Positions 8,717-18,356 of a stretch of 64,000 nt of DNA are shown here, in pieces. A program made the position numbers and the translations under genes. The DNA comes from Gammaproteobacteria bacterium. Its GTDB lineage: Bacteria > Pseudomonadota > Gammaproteobacteria > Enterobacterales > Kangiellaceae. The DNA lies in NCBI GenBank assembly GCA_013373375.1, contig JABXHY010000009.1, positions 299,833-363,832 on the forward strand, read 5' to 3'. The notes below the pieces were generated by a model. The model was not told the DNA's origin and ran no database searches. It saw only the letters and a list, made by a program, of their open reading frames with translations. The stretch's first letter is position 1, and each line of letters opens with the position of its first letter.

Positions 8717-8927
8717 ATTCTCTAACCATGATGAGTTCACTTTCTCATCATGGTTACTTTCGAATACGGTCGCTCTCAAACTCAGCAATGAGTCAAAAAC
8801 GTAACAACCAAGACGCGTATGAGAGCGACCGTGCTAAATTTCATCATCTGAATAAGAATAGAAAAGTTGGACGTGTAAGTTCTAGTTAAAACGCTCGCTA
8901 AAATTAACTGTTTTGTATCAGGACGGT
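8717..8927. other. Gene-free stretch with two long inverted repeats
   Basis: No coding frame is convincing between the terminator and the gene at 8928. A 12-bp perfect hairpin lies at 8724-8755 (AACCATGATGAG, loop of eight). A separate 13-bp perfect inverted repeat joins 8766-8778 (ACGGTCGCTCTCA) to 8820-8832, enclosing 41 bases that include the smaller pairings CTCA/TGAG and CGT/ACG. This could be a structured RNA or a small non-autonomous element. Confidence 0.5.
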
Positions 8928-9236
8928 TTATTTACTTGTTAATTTGATTACCAGTTTAACGATTAGTACAGTAAACCCAGCTAATATAAGTGCTTGCGCG
9001 AGTATCATACTTCCTGATTTATAGTCGATACAGCTATCAATAGCCTCGATAAAATTACTGGCAATATAAAACTCACACTTTTCACTTTTACTATTAAAAT
9101 ATGCTTCTAAAAAATGAAGAGAAATTCCAATTTTAATAACAAAAATAGAGTAGCTATAAGCACGCTTTTGATTTGAAAGCTTAATCGAATAATAGATTGC
9201 TACAATCACCGTTAAGATATTAACAACCCATATCAT
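8928..9236 (-). CDS. Small membrane protein of unknown function
   Basis: A 102-residue protein with an N-terminal membrane helix (residues 3-20), a second weaker hydrophobic helix around residues 30-47, and a C-terminal helix (about 78-98). Two cysteines (near 54 and 69) lie in the loop between helices two and three and could form a disulfide. It begins 20 bases after the lipoprotein gene at 9257, so the two likely form an operon. Family not recognised. Confidence 0.55.
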   Translation of the reverse strand: MIWVVNILTVIVAIYYSIKLSNQKRAYSYSIFVIKIGISLHFLEAYFNSKSEKCEFYIASNFIEAIDSCIDYKSGSMILAQALILAGFTVLIVKLVIKLTSK

Positions 9237-9256
9237 TTTAATTATTCCTGCTCAGC

Positions 9257-9682
9257 CTATCTAGAAGTCACTTCGAAGGAAGCTTTTTCGATCAACTGCT
9301 CGCCTGAATACTTTTGTGCACTAAGTTCCTTTCCATCCATAGCTAAAACAAATTTATAGGCGCCATTTTCTTCTTGGCTAAAAAAACTGCCATCAATATT
9401 CATAGAAAAATAGTTACCTTCAAAGCCTTTCCATTTCAATTTTACGCCTTTCGATAAATCAAAAGTATTCATTATCGCAGTATTCGAGTAACCATATTCG
9501 ATATCCCCAAACTCATAAACTTTCCCATCAGCATCTAATGTAACATCATAAATATTACTAGCACTATAATTACTGAACATAAGATCATTTTCCCAACCAC
9601 TGCAACTGGTCAGCACCAACACGAAGGTTGAAACAAGAAGAGTCTTATAAAGAGCTTGGAATGTGGGAATTTGCTGTTTCAT
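9257..9682 (-). CDS. Lipoprotein of unknown function
   Basis: The 141-residue product has a lipoprotein signal with lipobox LTSC (cysteine at about residue 27) followed by SG, which suggests outer-membrane sorting because there is no Asp at position +2. The mature part is about 115 residues, mostly beta-strand-like, with no further cysteines. The residues KGVKLKWKGFEGNYF suggest a beta-sandwich. It is first of a two-gene unit with 8928. Confidence 0.6.
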   Translation of the reverse strand: MKQQIPTFQALYKTLLVSTFVLVLTSCSGWENDLMFSNYSASNIYDVTLDADGKVYEFGDIEYGYSNTAIMNTFDLSKGVKLKWKGFEGNYFSMNIDGSFFSQEENGAYKFVLAMDGKELSAQKYSGEQLIEKASFEVTSR

Positions 9683-9761
9683 TTTTTGAATCTCATTCTT
9701 TTCAAAGCCTAAGTCAGATTATTCAAATAGAGTAAAGCCACACATTAAACATCTTTCATAC

Positions 9762-11489
9762 TCACTTCCAAGTATATTGTGTATGACTCACTCGGTCGTA
9801 AAGATCATCTATTAGCTTCTGAGCTATATGAGTATCAAGGAAACGAACGGACACTAAATGACGGCCTAAATCTAATCCGGCAACATCAACCGCTACATTT
9901 GCCATATTATTACGACGATCAAAAAAGCCTTGATTAAACTCAACCGATTGAATTTTAGTAAGCGGTACGATAGTTCGATGTTTTATAAGCCAACCACTCT
10001 CGTAAATTAATGCATTAGATGTCCAACCATAACGCATATTAGCCACTGTCTTTTTTGAATAGAGAATAATAAGTGGTACCAGCGCGGCTAAACTGAAAGT
10101 CCACCAATGAAATTGAAACGCCAAAGGAACGCTAACCAACAGTAAAACTAAACAGTAAATACGGGTCAGTCTTCGCCAGGCTCGTTGCGCGACAGGTTGC
10201 CATTGTTTCACCTCATAATCGATGCTCGGTTGAAGCTGCATACAAAACTCATCAACTTTGCTTCGCTCAATAATCGGAGCAACCCATCTGAATACTTTTT
10301 TCTGTTCACCTTGAGATGAATTTGCGTTTCCTCCAGCCGTCGCAACTCGAATAGCAGCACGTTCAAAGTATCGATGTAAAATATTCTCTGACATTGATAT
10401 CAATTGAATTCTCTGTTGCGGGACTGTTGCGTGTATTTGCGTAATAAGTCCGTAAGAAGCTGCGAGTTTATCGCTATGATTAATTAACTTGAAGCCATAG
10501 TATGTAACTACCATAAAGATAATTGATAGCGTTCGTATAAAAATAACAAACGCGATAACACCAAACAATATTCCTGCAAAAATGCCAAGTGGATGACTAA
10601 AGTCAATATCCACAGAGTCAAACCAAGGGTTAATATAGTCTTCCAATCGTTCAAAAAATTTATCCAGAGTCCTCGTTTGCCCTAGAATACCAAACGCAAA
10701 TGCAACGACAACCATTCCTTTGTTAGAAATCAAACCCGCTTTAACCAGCTCAATTAAAGGCAGTTGAAGTAGTTCTTTTTGCTGTGAATTATCTTTTATA
10801 AAAGAACTGCTTTCTTCAACAGAACCCTTCTCATCAAAAAAACCGCTTGTTTGATCGTTTTGAGAAATTGATTCTTTATCGTCATTAGATGATTCGGCAG
10901 CCGCTTTTGCCGAGAGTATTTTTGCTCTAATTTGCTCGACTGCACTCAAAGAAATAACTCGCATCACAGCCTCAGCTTTTCCTCCACTCGCAGATTCGAG
11001 CTCAAGCTGTGCAACACCGAGTATTCGATGCAAAGGATTTCGAGATAGATTTAAATTTTGGATTCGCTCATACTTAACATGACGAACATTTTTTACAAAT
11101 ACGCCTTCCTTGATAACAATTTCATTTTCTTCGAGTGAATAACGATAAACCCAATATTGAATTATCGCGAAGCCAACTGCAGGTATTACAAAAAAAGTTC
11201 CTATAAACTCAAAGTTATCACCACCTCCTGCAAAAATGGCAATGAGAATAGGAATGAAAAAGCTTTTAACAAACTCTATTACAATGAACAACCACGACAT
11301 TGGATGAAGCCGTAAACCCTCCGTCAATGAATCATTTTTAGAACCTGATGCCATTGGCACTCTCTTTGGGTTTACAGATTCATCATTCATTCTCGAAGAA
11401 GAGCCAAGGTTATTTTCTTGTGGTGATTTTTCCAAAGTATCTACCCTTCCATGAATTTCAGAGCTGTCGTCGCTTACTTGCTTGTTCAT
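9762..11489 (-). CDS. PH domain-containing membrane protein, YdbT-like
   Basis: A 575-residue protein with an extended, charged N-terminus (about 60 residues), then repeated bacterial PH domains (bPH2/DUF304) separated by paired membrane helices. Each PH-type unit shows the motif of an arginine or lysine followed by a run such as KYERIQNLNLSRNPLHRILG, TVPQQRIQLISMSENILHRYF and VPLTKIQSVEFNQGFFDRR. This is the pattern of Bacillus YdbT. Its start overlaps the stop of the upstream PH protein by four bases (ATGA), so the two are translationally coupled. YdbS/YdbT pairs have been linked to resistance to some antimicrobial peptides in Bacillus; the role here is inferred only. Confidence 0.8.
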   Translation of the reverse strand: MNKQVSDDSSEIHGRVDTLEKSPQENNLGSSSRMNDESVNPKRVPMASGSKNDSLTEGLRLHPMSWLFIVIEFVKSFFIPILIAIFAGGGDNFEFIGTFFVIPAVGFAIIQYWVYRYSLEENEIVIKEGVFVKNVRHVKYERIQNLNLSRNPLHRILGVAQLELESASGGKAEAVMRVISLSAVEQIRAKILSAKAAAESSNDDKESISQNDQTSGFFDEKGSVEESSSFIKDNSQQKELLQLPLIELVKAGLISNKGMVVVAFAFGILGQTRTLDKFFERLEDYINPWFDSVDIDFSHPLGIFAGILFGVIAFVIFIRTLSIIFMVVTYYGFKLINHSDKLAASYGLITQIHATVPQQRIQLISMSENILHRYFERAAIRVATAGGNANSSQGEQKKVFRWVAPIIERSKVDEFCMQLQPSIDYEVKQWQPVAQRAWRRLTRIYCLVLLLVSVPLAFQFHWWTFSLAALVPLIILYSKKTVANMRYGWTSNALIYESGWLIKHRTIVPLTKIQSVEFNQGFFDRRNNMANVAVDVAGLDLGRHLVSVRFLDTHIAQKLIDDLYDRVSHTQYTWK

Positions 11490-12145
11490 ACCGCATCATG
11501 TTGCTCTTGATTTAGCAGCTTATCTCGAACATCAACAGCGGTACCGAAAGCAATGCCAGTTAAGTTAACCGATGCATTCATAGTTCCAGCAGTATGTATT
11601 ACTAGCTCTGCGATTGAGTAGTTTCGTTGAATGGGCCCTTGGGTAACATCAATGTGCTGAACACGGCTTCTCGGTACAGCGTATTGTTTTCGAAAAATAA
11701 TGCCTTGGTAAATAAATAGGCCCTGATCGTCAAAGCGCCATCGCGTTCTTAAAAACTTTAATTTCGGATAAGCAAACACAAGCCAATAGAAGAATCCGAT
11801 TAGCCCTATGATCTCCAAAGCTATCCACCACCACTCAGGCCAAATCGCTTTTGAAATTAAGAAAATTATCTGGCCAATCATTAAGGCAACAAAAATGACA
11901 GCAAAAACAATTGCTTCAGAAATTTTAAAATAGGGTAACGCGCCGGGAGCAAGTGGCAATGTTGGCTTTTGTCCAGCTTCAAAAACGGTATGTTTTTCAT
12001 CCACAATGGTGTGATGTTGAGCACCGACCGTATCAGATCCACTCCAGCTTGCAGCAACAAATTCATTATCAACAACATTAGAACTTTCAGCAGAGTTATC
12101 TACCGTTTCAGCTTCTGTAATTGAAGACTCTTTACCGCCAGTCAT
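11486..12145 (-). CDS. PH domain-containing membrane protein, YdbS-like
   Basis: A 219-residue protein: a polar, acidic N-terminus of about 75 residues, two adjacent membrane helices (about 80-125) and one bPH2 domain containing FRKQYAVPRSRVQHIDVTQG, the hallmark of the family. It is first of the pair with the YdbT-like gene and shares the ATGA overlap with it. The long polar N-terminus is not usual for YdbS; both proteins of the pair carry one, which may be a shared interaction region (inference). Confidence 0.8.
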   Translation of the reverse strand: MTGGKESSITEAETVDNSAESSNVVDNEFVAASWSGSDTVGAQHHTIVDEKHTVFEAGQKPTLPLAPGALPYFKISEAIVFAVIFVALMIGQIIFLISKAIWPEWWWIALEIIGLIGFFYWLVFAYPKLKFLRTRWRFDDQGLFIYQGIIFRKQYAVPRSRVQHIDVTQGPIQRNYSIAELVIHTAGTMNASVNLTGIAFGTAVDVRDKLLNQEQHDAV

Positions 12146-12324
12146 ATTGCTTATCCTATTCTACCGTTGATGTCGTCAACTGTGACTTTAAAGTGTTATA
12201 AAAACTTGTGCCTTTTATCCTATCAGTCTGTCTTGTAACACATTTATTACTGTGCGCGTCACAATTTACAACACACAGCTCTTTCGGTCATATCTAACTA
12301 AGCCATAGCTCAATTTTCAGACAA

Positions 12325-14748
12325 CTAGCCAATTGGCGAGCCCGGAGGAAGCTTTGGCTCTTTAAATTGCACACGAACGTCGTCAGGATTTTCAAGCATC
12401 GTCTCAATCACCTTTAAATAGCCATAACGAGTATCCGATATACGCGTTCTTCCGATCGCTTGCTTTAACCACTGTTCCAGCTTTGCTAACTCAGATTGAA
12501 CAACTGCATTAGTTTCCACAGCACTTATAGTTCCTTTCGATAATTGCAATAACCGGCTAATGTAACTCTGCGCCACTCTCATCTGAATTAATTGTTCTGC
12601 TCTATCGGAGTAAATTGGTTTAATTATCGAGCCCGTTAATTCATTTAAAAGTTGAGCAGCGGAAAGATTATCACTGACGCTTTGCTGTGCCAGACGTGTT
12701 AAACGTTGTTCATTCAATAAATAATTTAAAGTGTGAGCTGCAGCCGCCTGTGCAATTGAATAAGGATCTAAGGTTAACCCAGTATTACTCTCAAAACTTT
12801 CTCGAGTTTGTTGATAGCCATAAGCTTTGGGTGGTATCTGTTGAATAATAGAATCATCCAGCTTTAAAAATTGGGGTGATAAAGTTTTAATCAATTGGCT
12901 TAAAGCTGCTTGCTGTTGATTTTTATCGACCGATTTTAAAACGAGAGAACTTTCACCTTTAACAGCATAATTATAATCAAGCCCACCAATTAATTTCGCA
13001 ACCGCTTCCACTTGATAGCGATGTAAGTTGTAAACTAAAACCAGTCTCTCTTGCAGTTCTGAATACGGTGTGCCATCGGGTATTACGTGTGCCGAGAAGT
13101 TAGTTAAAGCGTGCTCACGCAACTCGAGCAGACGAGTTAACTCTTCTACAGCATCACTGCCATTGTCCCAAAGATGAGCAGTGGGATGAGCACCACCTAC
13201 AGGTCTGGCATCACTGTCACTGATAAAGCTTAAACCAAGTTGTTTGTTTTCAGCGATAACGGATGCTAAACCTTCTAATTCTTCACTTTCTGTAAAATCA
13301 CTGTAAGCGTATTTGATGACCTGCTTATCCCATTGTCCAATATTCACTGAGTAAGCATTTTTTAAGCTTACTTTATTTTCGTTTAACTTAAACTTTGGAT
13401 GCGGATAGTCCATCACTGAGGCATCACCTTGTGCACTTGAAGCGAAGTTATGCGCAATACCCAAAGTATGTCCCACTTCGTGCGCAGCCAACTGACGAAT
13501 GCGCGCAAGTGCCATTTCGGTTTCTAAACTAATGTCGTCGCCATTGGCAAAAGGTGCCGTGAGTCCTTGTGCAATTAATAAATCTTGGCGAACACGTAAC
13601 GATCCTAAGGTGACATGCCCTTTTAATATCTCGAAGGTTCTTGGATCAGTTACCGAACTGCCATAACTCCAGCCACGAGTTGCCCGATGCACCCATAAGA
13701 TAACGTTATACCGTATGTCCATTGGATCAATAGTGTCGGGTAAAAGTTTCACCTGAAAAGCATCTTTGTAGCCTGCAGCTTCAAATGCCTGGTTCCACCA
13801 TGAAGCACCCTCAACTAAAGCCGAACGAATAGGTTCCGGAGCTCCTGCGTCCACATAATAAACAATTGGTTCGTAGGCGGGACTTAAAGTGTCTGTTGAT
13901 GGCTTTCGTTTTAATCGATGTCGAGGAATAAATCGTTGAGTGGTCGATTGATTCAAAGGAGCACTAACATCTTCAAAGCCTTGTGCCCACATTCCTGACA
14001 TAGGGTGAAAACGCCTAGGAGTATAACCAGGTTCAGGTAACGCAATTAATGATACTCTTTGACGCAGTGTAAAACGATCTGAGTCAGGAGCAACGCTGCG
14101 CAAATACTCACCTGCTTTATCACCCTCAAAGGTTAGCACCGCTTGAATTTCGGTATTCTTGGGAAATGATTTTTGAACATCTAAGTCTAAGCTAGACAAC
14201 GAACTTGATAATCGAAAGTTACCTTGTTTGGTTTGTTCGATTCGATTTGCAACGCCCATCCAGTCTCGAGTAGCCAAAGATGTTACATCAATTAAAGTTG
14301 CATCGCCTTCACTGGCTTGAATCTCAAAGTTCGCAAGCCGTGATTCTGCAAACGCTTCTTTTACCGCTTGTTGTGCAGCCTTTGATTGATCGGATGATCG
14401 ATATTGAGTATTTTTTTCCACTAAAAAGATCGTATCTCCGACTCGGTGCCAGTAAACCAAACGAGAGCCGCCCTGTAGACCTCTGTCCAATCCAATATCA
14501 TTCGAGCCAAGTCCATAAGGTAAGCTGGTTGCAAAAATAAAGTCTTCTGAAAAGGATTCGATCTTTAAATAAGATTTTGCAGTTTTGTCATCAACATAAA
14601 GATCGAAAAACCCTGGGATCAAGCGCATCGACTTTGTAAATTGAGTAATTGATTTTGCGCTTAACGCTGGCGCAAAAAGAGCACTTATCATTAAAGAAGA
14701 CAAAAGCAATGCCAATCGTATGGAAGCATTCAACTTAATACAAGTCAT
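12325..14748 (-). CDS. Exported zinc-dependent metalloprotease (DUF4953/DUF5117 type)
   Basis: I chose ATG 14748, preceded by GGGGTGGTG, over a GTG four codons upstream, giving 807 residues with a signal peptide (cut near LSA/K). The peptidase motif HEVGHTLGIAH (first His at residue 423) has the HExxHxxGxxH pattern of metzincins, and VMDYPHPKF downstream gives the Met-turn. The N-terminal part (FDLYVDDKTAKSYLKI, FSEDFIFATSLPYGLGSNDIG) matches the DUF5117 region of the large zinc-dependent metalloproteases common in Bacteroidetes and marine gammaproteobacteria. It is probably periplasmic or outer-membrane associated. The M14 gene lies 44 bases upstream on the same strand, so the two may be coexpressed. 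Confidence 0.85.
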   Translation of the reverse strand: MTCIKLNASIRLALLLSSLMISALFAPALSAKSITQFTKSMRLIPGFFDLYVDDKTAKSYLKIESFSEDFIFATSLPYGLGSNDIGLDRGLQGGSRLVYWHRVGDTIFLVEKNTQYRSSDQSKAAQQAVKEAFAESRLANFEIQASEGDATLIDVTSLATRDWMGVANRIEQTKQGNFRLSSSLSSLDLDVQKSFPKNTEIQAVLTFEGDKAGEYLRSVAPDSDRFTLRQRVSLIALPEPGYTPRRFHPMSGMWAQGFEDVSAPLNQSTTQRFIPRHRLKRKPSTDTLSPAYEPIVYYVDAGAPEPIRSALVEGASWWNQAFEAAGYKDAFQVKLLPDTIDPMDIRYNVILWVHRATRGWSYGSSVTDPRTFEILKGHVTLGSLRVRQDLLIAQGLTAPFANGDDISLETEMALARIRQLAAHEVGHTLGIAHNFASSAQGDASVMDYPHPKFKLNENKVSLKNAYSVNIGQWDKQVIKYAYSDFTESEELEGLASVIAENKQLGLSFISDSDARPVGGAHPTAHLWDNGSDAVEELTRLLELREHALTNFSAHVIPDGTPYSELQERLVLVYNLHRYQVEAVAKLIGGLDYNYAVKGESSLVLKSVDKNQQQAALSQLIKTLSPQFLKLDDSIIQQIPPKAYGYQQTRESFESNTGLTLDPYSIAQAAAAHTLNYLLNEQRLTRLAQQSVSDNLSAAQLLNELTGSIIKPIYSDRAEQLIQMRVAQSYISRLLQLSKGTISAVETNAVVQSELAKLEQWLKQAIGRTRISDTRYGYLKVIETMLENPDDVRVQFKEPKLPPGSPIG

Positions 14749-14792
14749 AAAATTCACCACCCCAAAAAAAGGAAAATTTATTTTTATTTAAT

Positions 14793-17378
14793 TTACTTTT
14801 CAGATCGATACGCGTTCGCGAAGTACAAACTGTTACTGAACATTTTTGCGGTTCCCCACCAAAAGGCGCGGAAATTCATGTTGTCGGCATAATAAATAAT
14901 GCCGCCACGTCCTTTTCTAACGGCAACTATATTCGAAGTATTCGCCAATAATGCCTGGTTATCTTTTGATACATAACCTGAATATAAAGGTGTTTCGTTA
15001 TAACGCCCGACAGTTGCAAAAACTTCTTCACTTTTAACTCTAAAAACGTCCGTGCCACGACGAAATACCGGCAGTGTTTTACGCTCCAGACCAAATGCCA
15101 ATGGATGAGAAGTATCAATATCAGCTTTTAAAATCGCACCACCGATGAGTTGCTTAGCACGGTAGTCATCTCTCTGTGCGTAAGTGAGCGTGGTTTCATT
15201 ATTACTATCTGGAGTAACTTTTTCGATTGGAGACCAATCTTGTTCTGCTAACCAACGACCTGCTGTTCTATTAACAACGAGTTGGCCACCTTCTTTAATC
15301 CACTGAAAAAGTTTTTCATTTAATGAGTGACTGAAATTATAACTGCCAGCGACCATGTACAAATGGGTATACTTATGGAGTGAAATGCTCGCTAATTGCT
15401 CTTTGGTAATACGAACTAAAGGAACTTCCAGTCTTTGGTCGAAAAAATGCCACACCTCACCAGCATCATAAGGCCTTACATCGTCTCCGACTAATAATAA
15501 TGGCCGTGGCTTTTCAATGCTTTCCATTGAAGGACTTCCCAAATCAATTCCAGACTCGGCCAGTCCTGACACTATTTGCTCCGCAGAAACTTTTGTGTCA
15601 TTTAAAATATCACCCAATAACTGGGCGAGCTGCTCACGCTCATAAGCTTGTGATCCAATCGTTAAAACAATACTACCTTGCTCAACTTTAACCTTCCCGC
15701 TTAAGCCAACAAAAGTTGCGGGTTTAGTTGCCACTTTTAAACGAATGCCTTTGTTTAGCAACTTTCCTGTTAACTGTGCGGTTTTAAAATCGCGCCAATC
15801 AAAAACCAAAGCCACTGCTTTTTTATCTAATACAAAAATCTGCTCCGACAAAGCTCTCGGTTCAGATTTGCCTAAAAAACGCGCTGAGTAATCACCACCG
15901 TCTAATGCTGCAAAATCCAAATTATACGCAAGTGCTAATGTCCAGGATGATACATCGTAAAATGTTTCATCTTTAAAGCTGGTTTCTGTTTCAAATAAAG
16001 TACGAATTAAACGGAATTGAGCTTGCTTAGTCGGCACTATGTAAGCTTCGCTTGCTTTATAATTACGACCTTTAACGGTGATATCTTTACTGAGCTGGTA
16101 GTACCTAACATTATGAAGTTGCAGTAAATCTAAAAACGAGTTTAATCGAGTAATATCACCGTCGGCATCAAATACATAACCTTTTATTTCTGCATCGTCA
16201 GCCTGTTCAATTGCACTGGAATAAAAACTCTTTTGGTAATCCATTAAGGCTGACTTCTCTGCATTTACTGCTTTTAAAGTAGAAAAGGATGCAGTTAATT
16301 GGTTACGTACTGCGAAAGGGAAAGTGACAACGCCATTATCAGAATCTTGTCGATGACCTCGAGCACTTGCCTGCTCAAATAAAATACCAATTGACCCGTT
16401 AATGTCTGGATAGGTTGAGCCCTTCCCATAGTAAAAATCATCAAAGCCTTCTTTCGAATAATAACTCGAACCAATTCCATCTAAAGCGTCGCCATGGAAC
16501 TCTGCGATTCTTGCTGTTAAATCAAAGTTCTTTTCTGGAGTTTTAGGATTTTGTCGACTGGGTACACCTGGTTGAAAAAAGTAGGTACTGTTGGTGCCCA
16601 TTTCGTGAAAGTCGGTTAGCACTAAGGGCTTCCAAGCTTGAAAAGCTTTTATTCTGGCTTTTGACTCAGGGTGTTGTACCAATAACCAATCGCGATTGAG
16701 ATCAAACCAATAATGGTTAGTCCTTCCGTTTGGCCACTGTTCGTTGTGTTCAAGATCGTTTGGATCGGCAATGGCACTAGCACTTTTATTTGAGTTAACC
16801 CACTGCGCAAACCGTGCGATTCCATCTGGATTGATCATGGGATCGAGAAGAACAACAGAGTTTGCAAGAAACTCTTCAACTTTCGGTCCCTGAGCAGCGG
16901 CCAGGTAATAAGCAAATAATACCGCAGCATTCGCTCCTGATGCCTCATTACCATGTACGCTGTACCCCATCCAAACAACCGCGGGATCATTTATCGTCCG
17001 TTGATTAAAGTCTGCATTTCGCTGCTTAATTTCAGCAAGTCGTTTTATATTATTTTGATCCGAAAACGACACCAGCAATAAAGGTCTTTTCTCATAAGTT
17101 CTACCAATCTCTTCCACCCAAACTCTGTTTGAGGTTTTCGCGAGTGTGTACATGTATTCAGCAATTTGCTCTGGCCGAACATGCCACTCACCCACTTGAT
17201 AGCCAAGTACTGACTTAGGCGTAGGAACATTTGCATCGAACTTAATGTCATCATCAAACGTCGCACCGGTACCAAAGTAATAATCGAGATCGACATCGAG
17301 AGCAACTGGGTCGTTTGCACTGGCAATAACATTTATCGAAGTAAGTAGTACAAAAAGTATGGCTTTAATCGGTTTCAT
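14793..17378 (-). CDS. Exported M14-family zinc carboxypeptidase
   Basis: I chose ATG 17378 because a signal peptide (KAILFVLLTSINVIASA) follows it at once; a longer frame has a non-signal N-terminal extension. The 861-residue product has the M14 zinc site HGNE (H142, E145) with the third ligand likely H258 in LTDFHEMG. The motif WFDLNRDW is also typical. After the peptidase domain (about 50-380) comes a long C-terminal part with strand-rich segments and a glutamine-amidotransferase-like fold (GGQLVVNRTAGRW). Such enzymes trim peptides in the periplasm or outside the cell. Together with the HExxH protease at 12325 it suggests use of external peptides. Confidence 0.88.
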   Translation of the reverse strand: MKPIKAILFVLLTSINVIASANDPVALDVDLDYYFGTGATFDDDIKFDANVPTPKSVLGYQVGEWHVRPEQIAEYMYTLAKTSNRVWVEEIGRTYEKRPLLLVSFSDQNNIKRLAEIKQRNADFNQRTINDPAVVWMGYSVHGNEASGANAAVLFAYYLAAAQGPKVEEFLANSVVLLDPMINPDGIARFAQWVNSNKSASAIADPNDLEHNEQWPNGRTNHYWFDLNRDWLLVQHPESKARIKAFQAWKPLVLTDFHEMGTNSTYFFQPGVPSRQNPKTPEKNFDLTARIAEFHGDALDGIGSSYYSKEGFDDFYYGKGSTYPDINGSIGILFEQASARGHRQDSDNGVVTFPFAVRNQLTASFSTLKAVNAEKSALMDYQKSFYSSAIEQADDAEIKGYVFDADGDITRLNSFLDLLQLHNVRYYQLSKDITVKGRNYKASEAYIVPTKQAQFRLIRTLFETETSFKDETFYDVSSWTLALAYNLDFAALDGGDYSARFLGKSEPRALSEQIFVLDKKAVALVFDWRDFKTAQLTGKLLNKGIRLKVATKPATFVGLSGKVKVEQGSIVLTIGSQAYEREQLAQLLGDILNDTKVSAEQIVSGLAESGIDLGSPSMESIEKPRPLLLVGDDVRPYDAGEVWHFFDQRLEVPLVRITKEQLASISLHKYTHLYMVAGSYNFSHSLNEKLFQWIKEGGQLVVNRTAGRWLAEQDWSPIEKVTPDSNNETTLTYAQRDDYRAKQLIGGAILKADIDTSHPLAFGLERKTLPVFRRGTDVFRVKSEEVFATVGRYNETPLYSGYVSKDNQALLANTSNIVAVRKGRGGIIYYADNMNFRAFWWGTAKMFSNSLYFANAYRSEK

Positions 17379-17585
17379 AATTTCCAGAGTGAAATGGTTA
17401 TATTCATGGGGCAAGAGCGTTGTTATATCAAAATCTGGAAGACTTCGCATTATAGAAACCACAGTCAAACTATGTGTATTTAACAAATATTAACCACTAT
17501 CCCACTATGCGGCTTCGCCAATCTCTTTGAAAATTGTTAAAATGTCACCATATTATCGACTCATGTTTAATAACGACTGATTTTT

Positions 17586-18164
17586 ATGATTGAAATTACA
17601 CAGGCTGCACAAGAACATTTCCGAAAACTCTTGTCCCAGCAAGATGGCGACACCGTTAATATTCGAGTGTTTGTGGTTAATCCGGGAACGCCTCAAGCTG
17701 AGTGCGGTGTGTCTTACTGCCCGCAAGACGCCATTGAAGAAACCGACGTACAGTATCCATTTGAAGGTTTTTCAGCCTATGTGGACAAAGATTCGGATCC
17801 TTATCTGGACGAAGCGTCAATTGATTATCAAACCGATAAAATGGGTGGACAACTCACTCTAAAAGCGCCCAACGCCAAAGTTCGCAAAGTGTCAGACGAC
17901 GCACCAGTAGAAGATCGACTTACCTACGTTATTGAAGCTGAGATTAATCCGCAGTTAGCCAATCATGGCGGTAAAGTGACTTTAATGGAGTTCACCAAAG
18001 ATGGTTACGCCGTATTACAATTCGGTGGTGGGTGCCAAGGATGTGGTATGGTCGATGTTACGCTAAAAGAAGGCATCGAAAAAACACTACTAGAAAAAAT
18101 TCCTGAGTGTAAAGGTGTAAAAGATGTCACCGAGCACGCTGAAGGGGACAATCCTTACTATTAA
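17586..18164 (+). CDS. nfuA: Fe/S biogenesis protein NfuA
   Basis: A scaffold/carrier for 4Fe-4S clusters that serves enzymes under iron or oxidative stress. The 192 residues align over the full length of E. coli NfuA: an A-type-like N-terminal domain ([16 protein letters not shown]) and a C-terminal Nfu domain with the cluster-binding CxxC at C150 and C153 ([19 protein letters not shown]). The N-terminal domain retains C40 and C45. Single gene with its own terminator. Confidence 0.97.
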   Translation: MIEITQAAQEHFRKLLSQQDGDTVNIRVFVVNPGTPQAECGVSYCPQDAIEETDVQYPFEGFSAYVDKDSDPYLDEASIDYQTDKMGGQLTLKAPNAKVRKVSDDAPVEDRLTYVIEAEINPQLANHGGKVTLMEFTKDGYAVLQFGGGCQGCGMVDVTLKEGIEKTLLEKIPECKGVKDVTEHAEGDNPYY

Positions 18165-18183
18165 AAGGACTGTTATCCGACAC

Positions 18184-18216
18184 AAAAAGCGCGACTTTAT
18201 CACTCGCGCTTTTTTT
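18184..18216. terminator. Bidirectional terminator between nfuA and the yfcH-like gene
   Basis: The stem GCGCGA/TCGCGC (18189-18194 and 18204-18209) is flanked by five A on the left and seven T on the right. It can terminate nfuA on the plus strand and the operon arriving from the minus strand. Confidence 0.85.
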
Positions 18217-18356
18217 ATGTCTTCAAATGTTGTCTTACAGACTATATTGAATCTATTGTTAGTATATTGAATCGATCGTTAGCTGTCTTTTTTGCTTTTG
18301 AACCTCATTGACTCTAGTCTTTCTCAAAAACAAATAAGCTCAAAAGCCAACAAGAC

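Noticed and set aside
14280..14540. Plus-strand frame opposite the metalloprotease
   Set aside because: Lies wholly within the clear zinc protease gene on the other strand and has no supporting signal.
17379..17486. N-terminal extension of the M14 carboxypeptidase
   Set aside because: The 36 extra residues precede an obvious signal peptide, so the ATG at 17378 is the better start.
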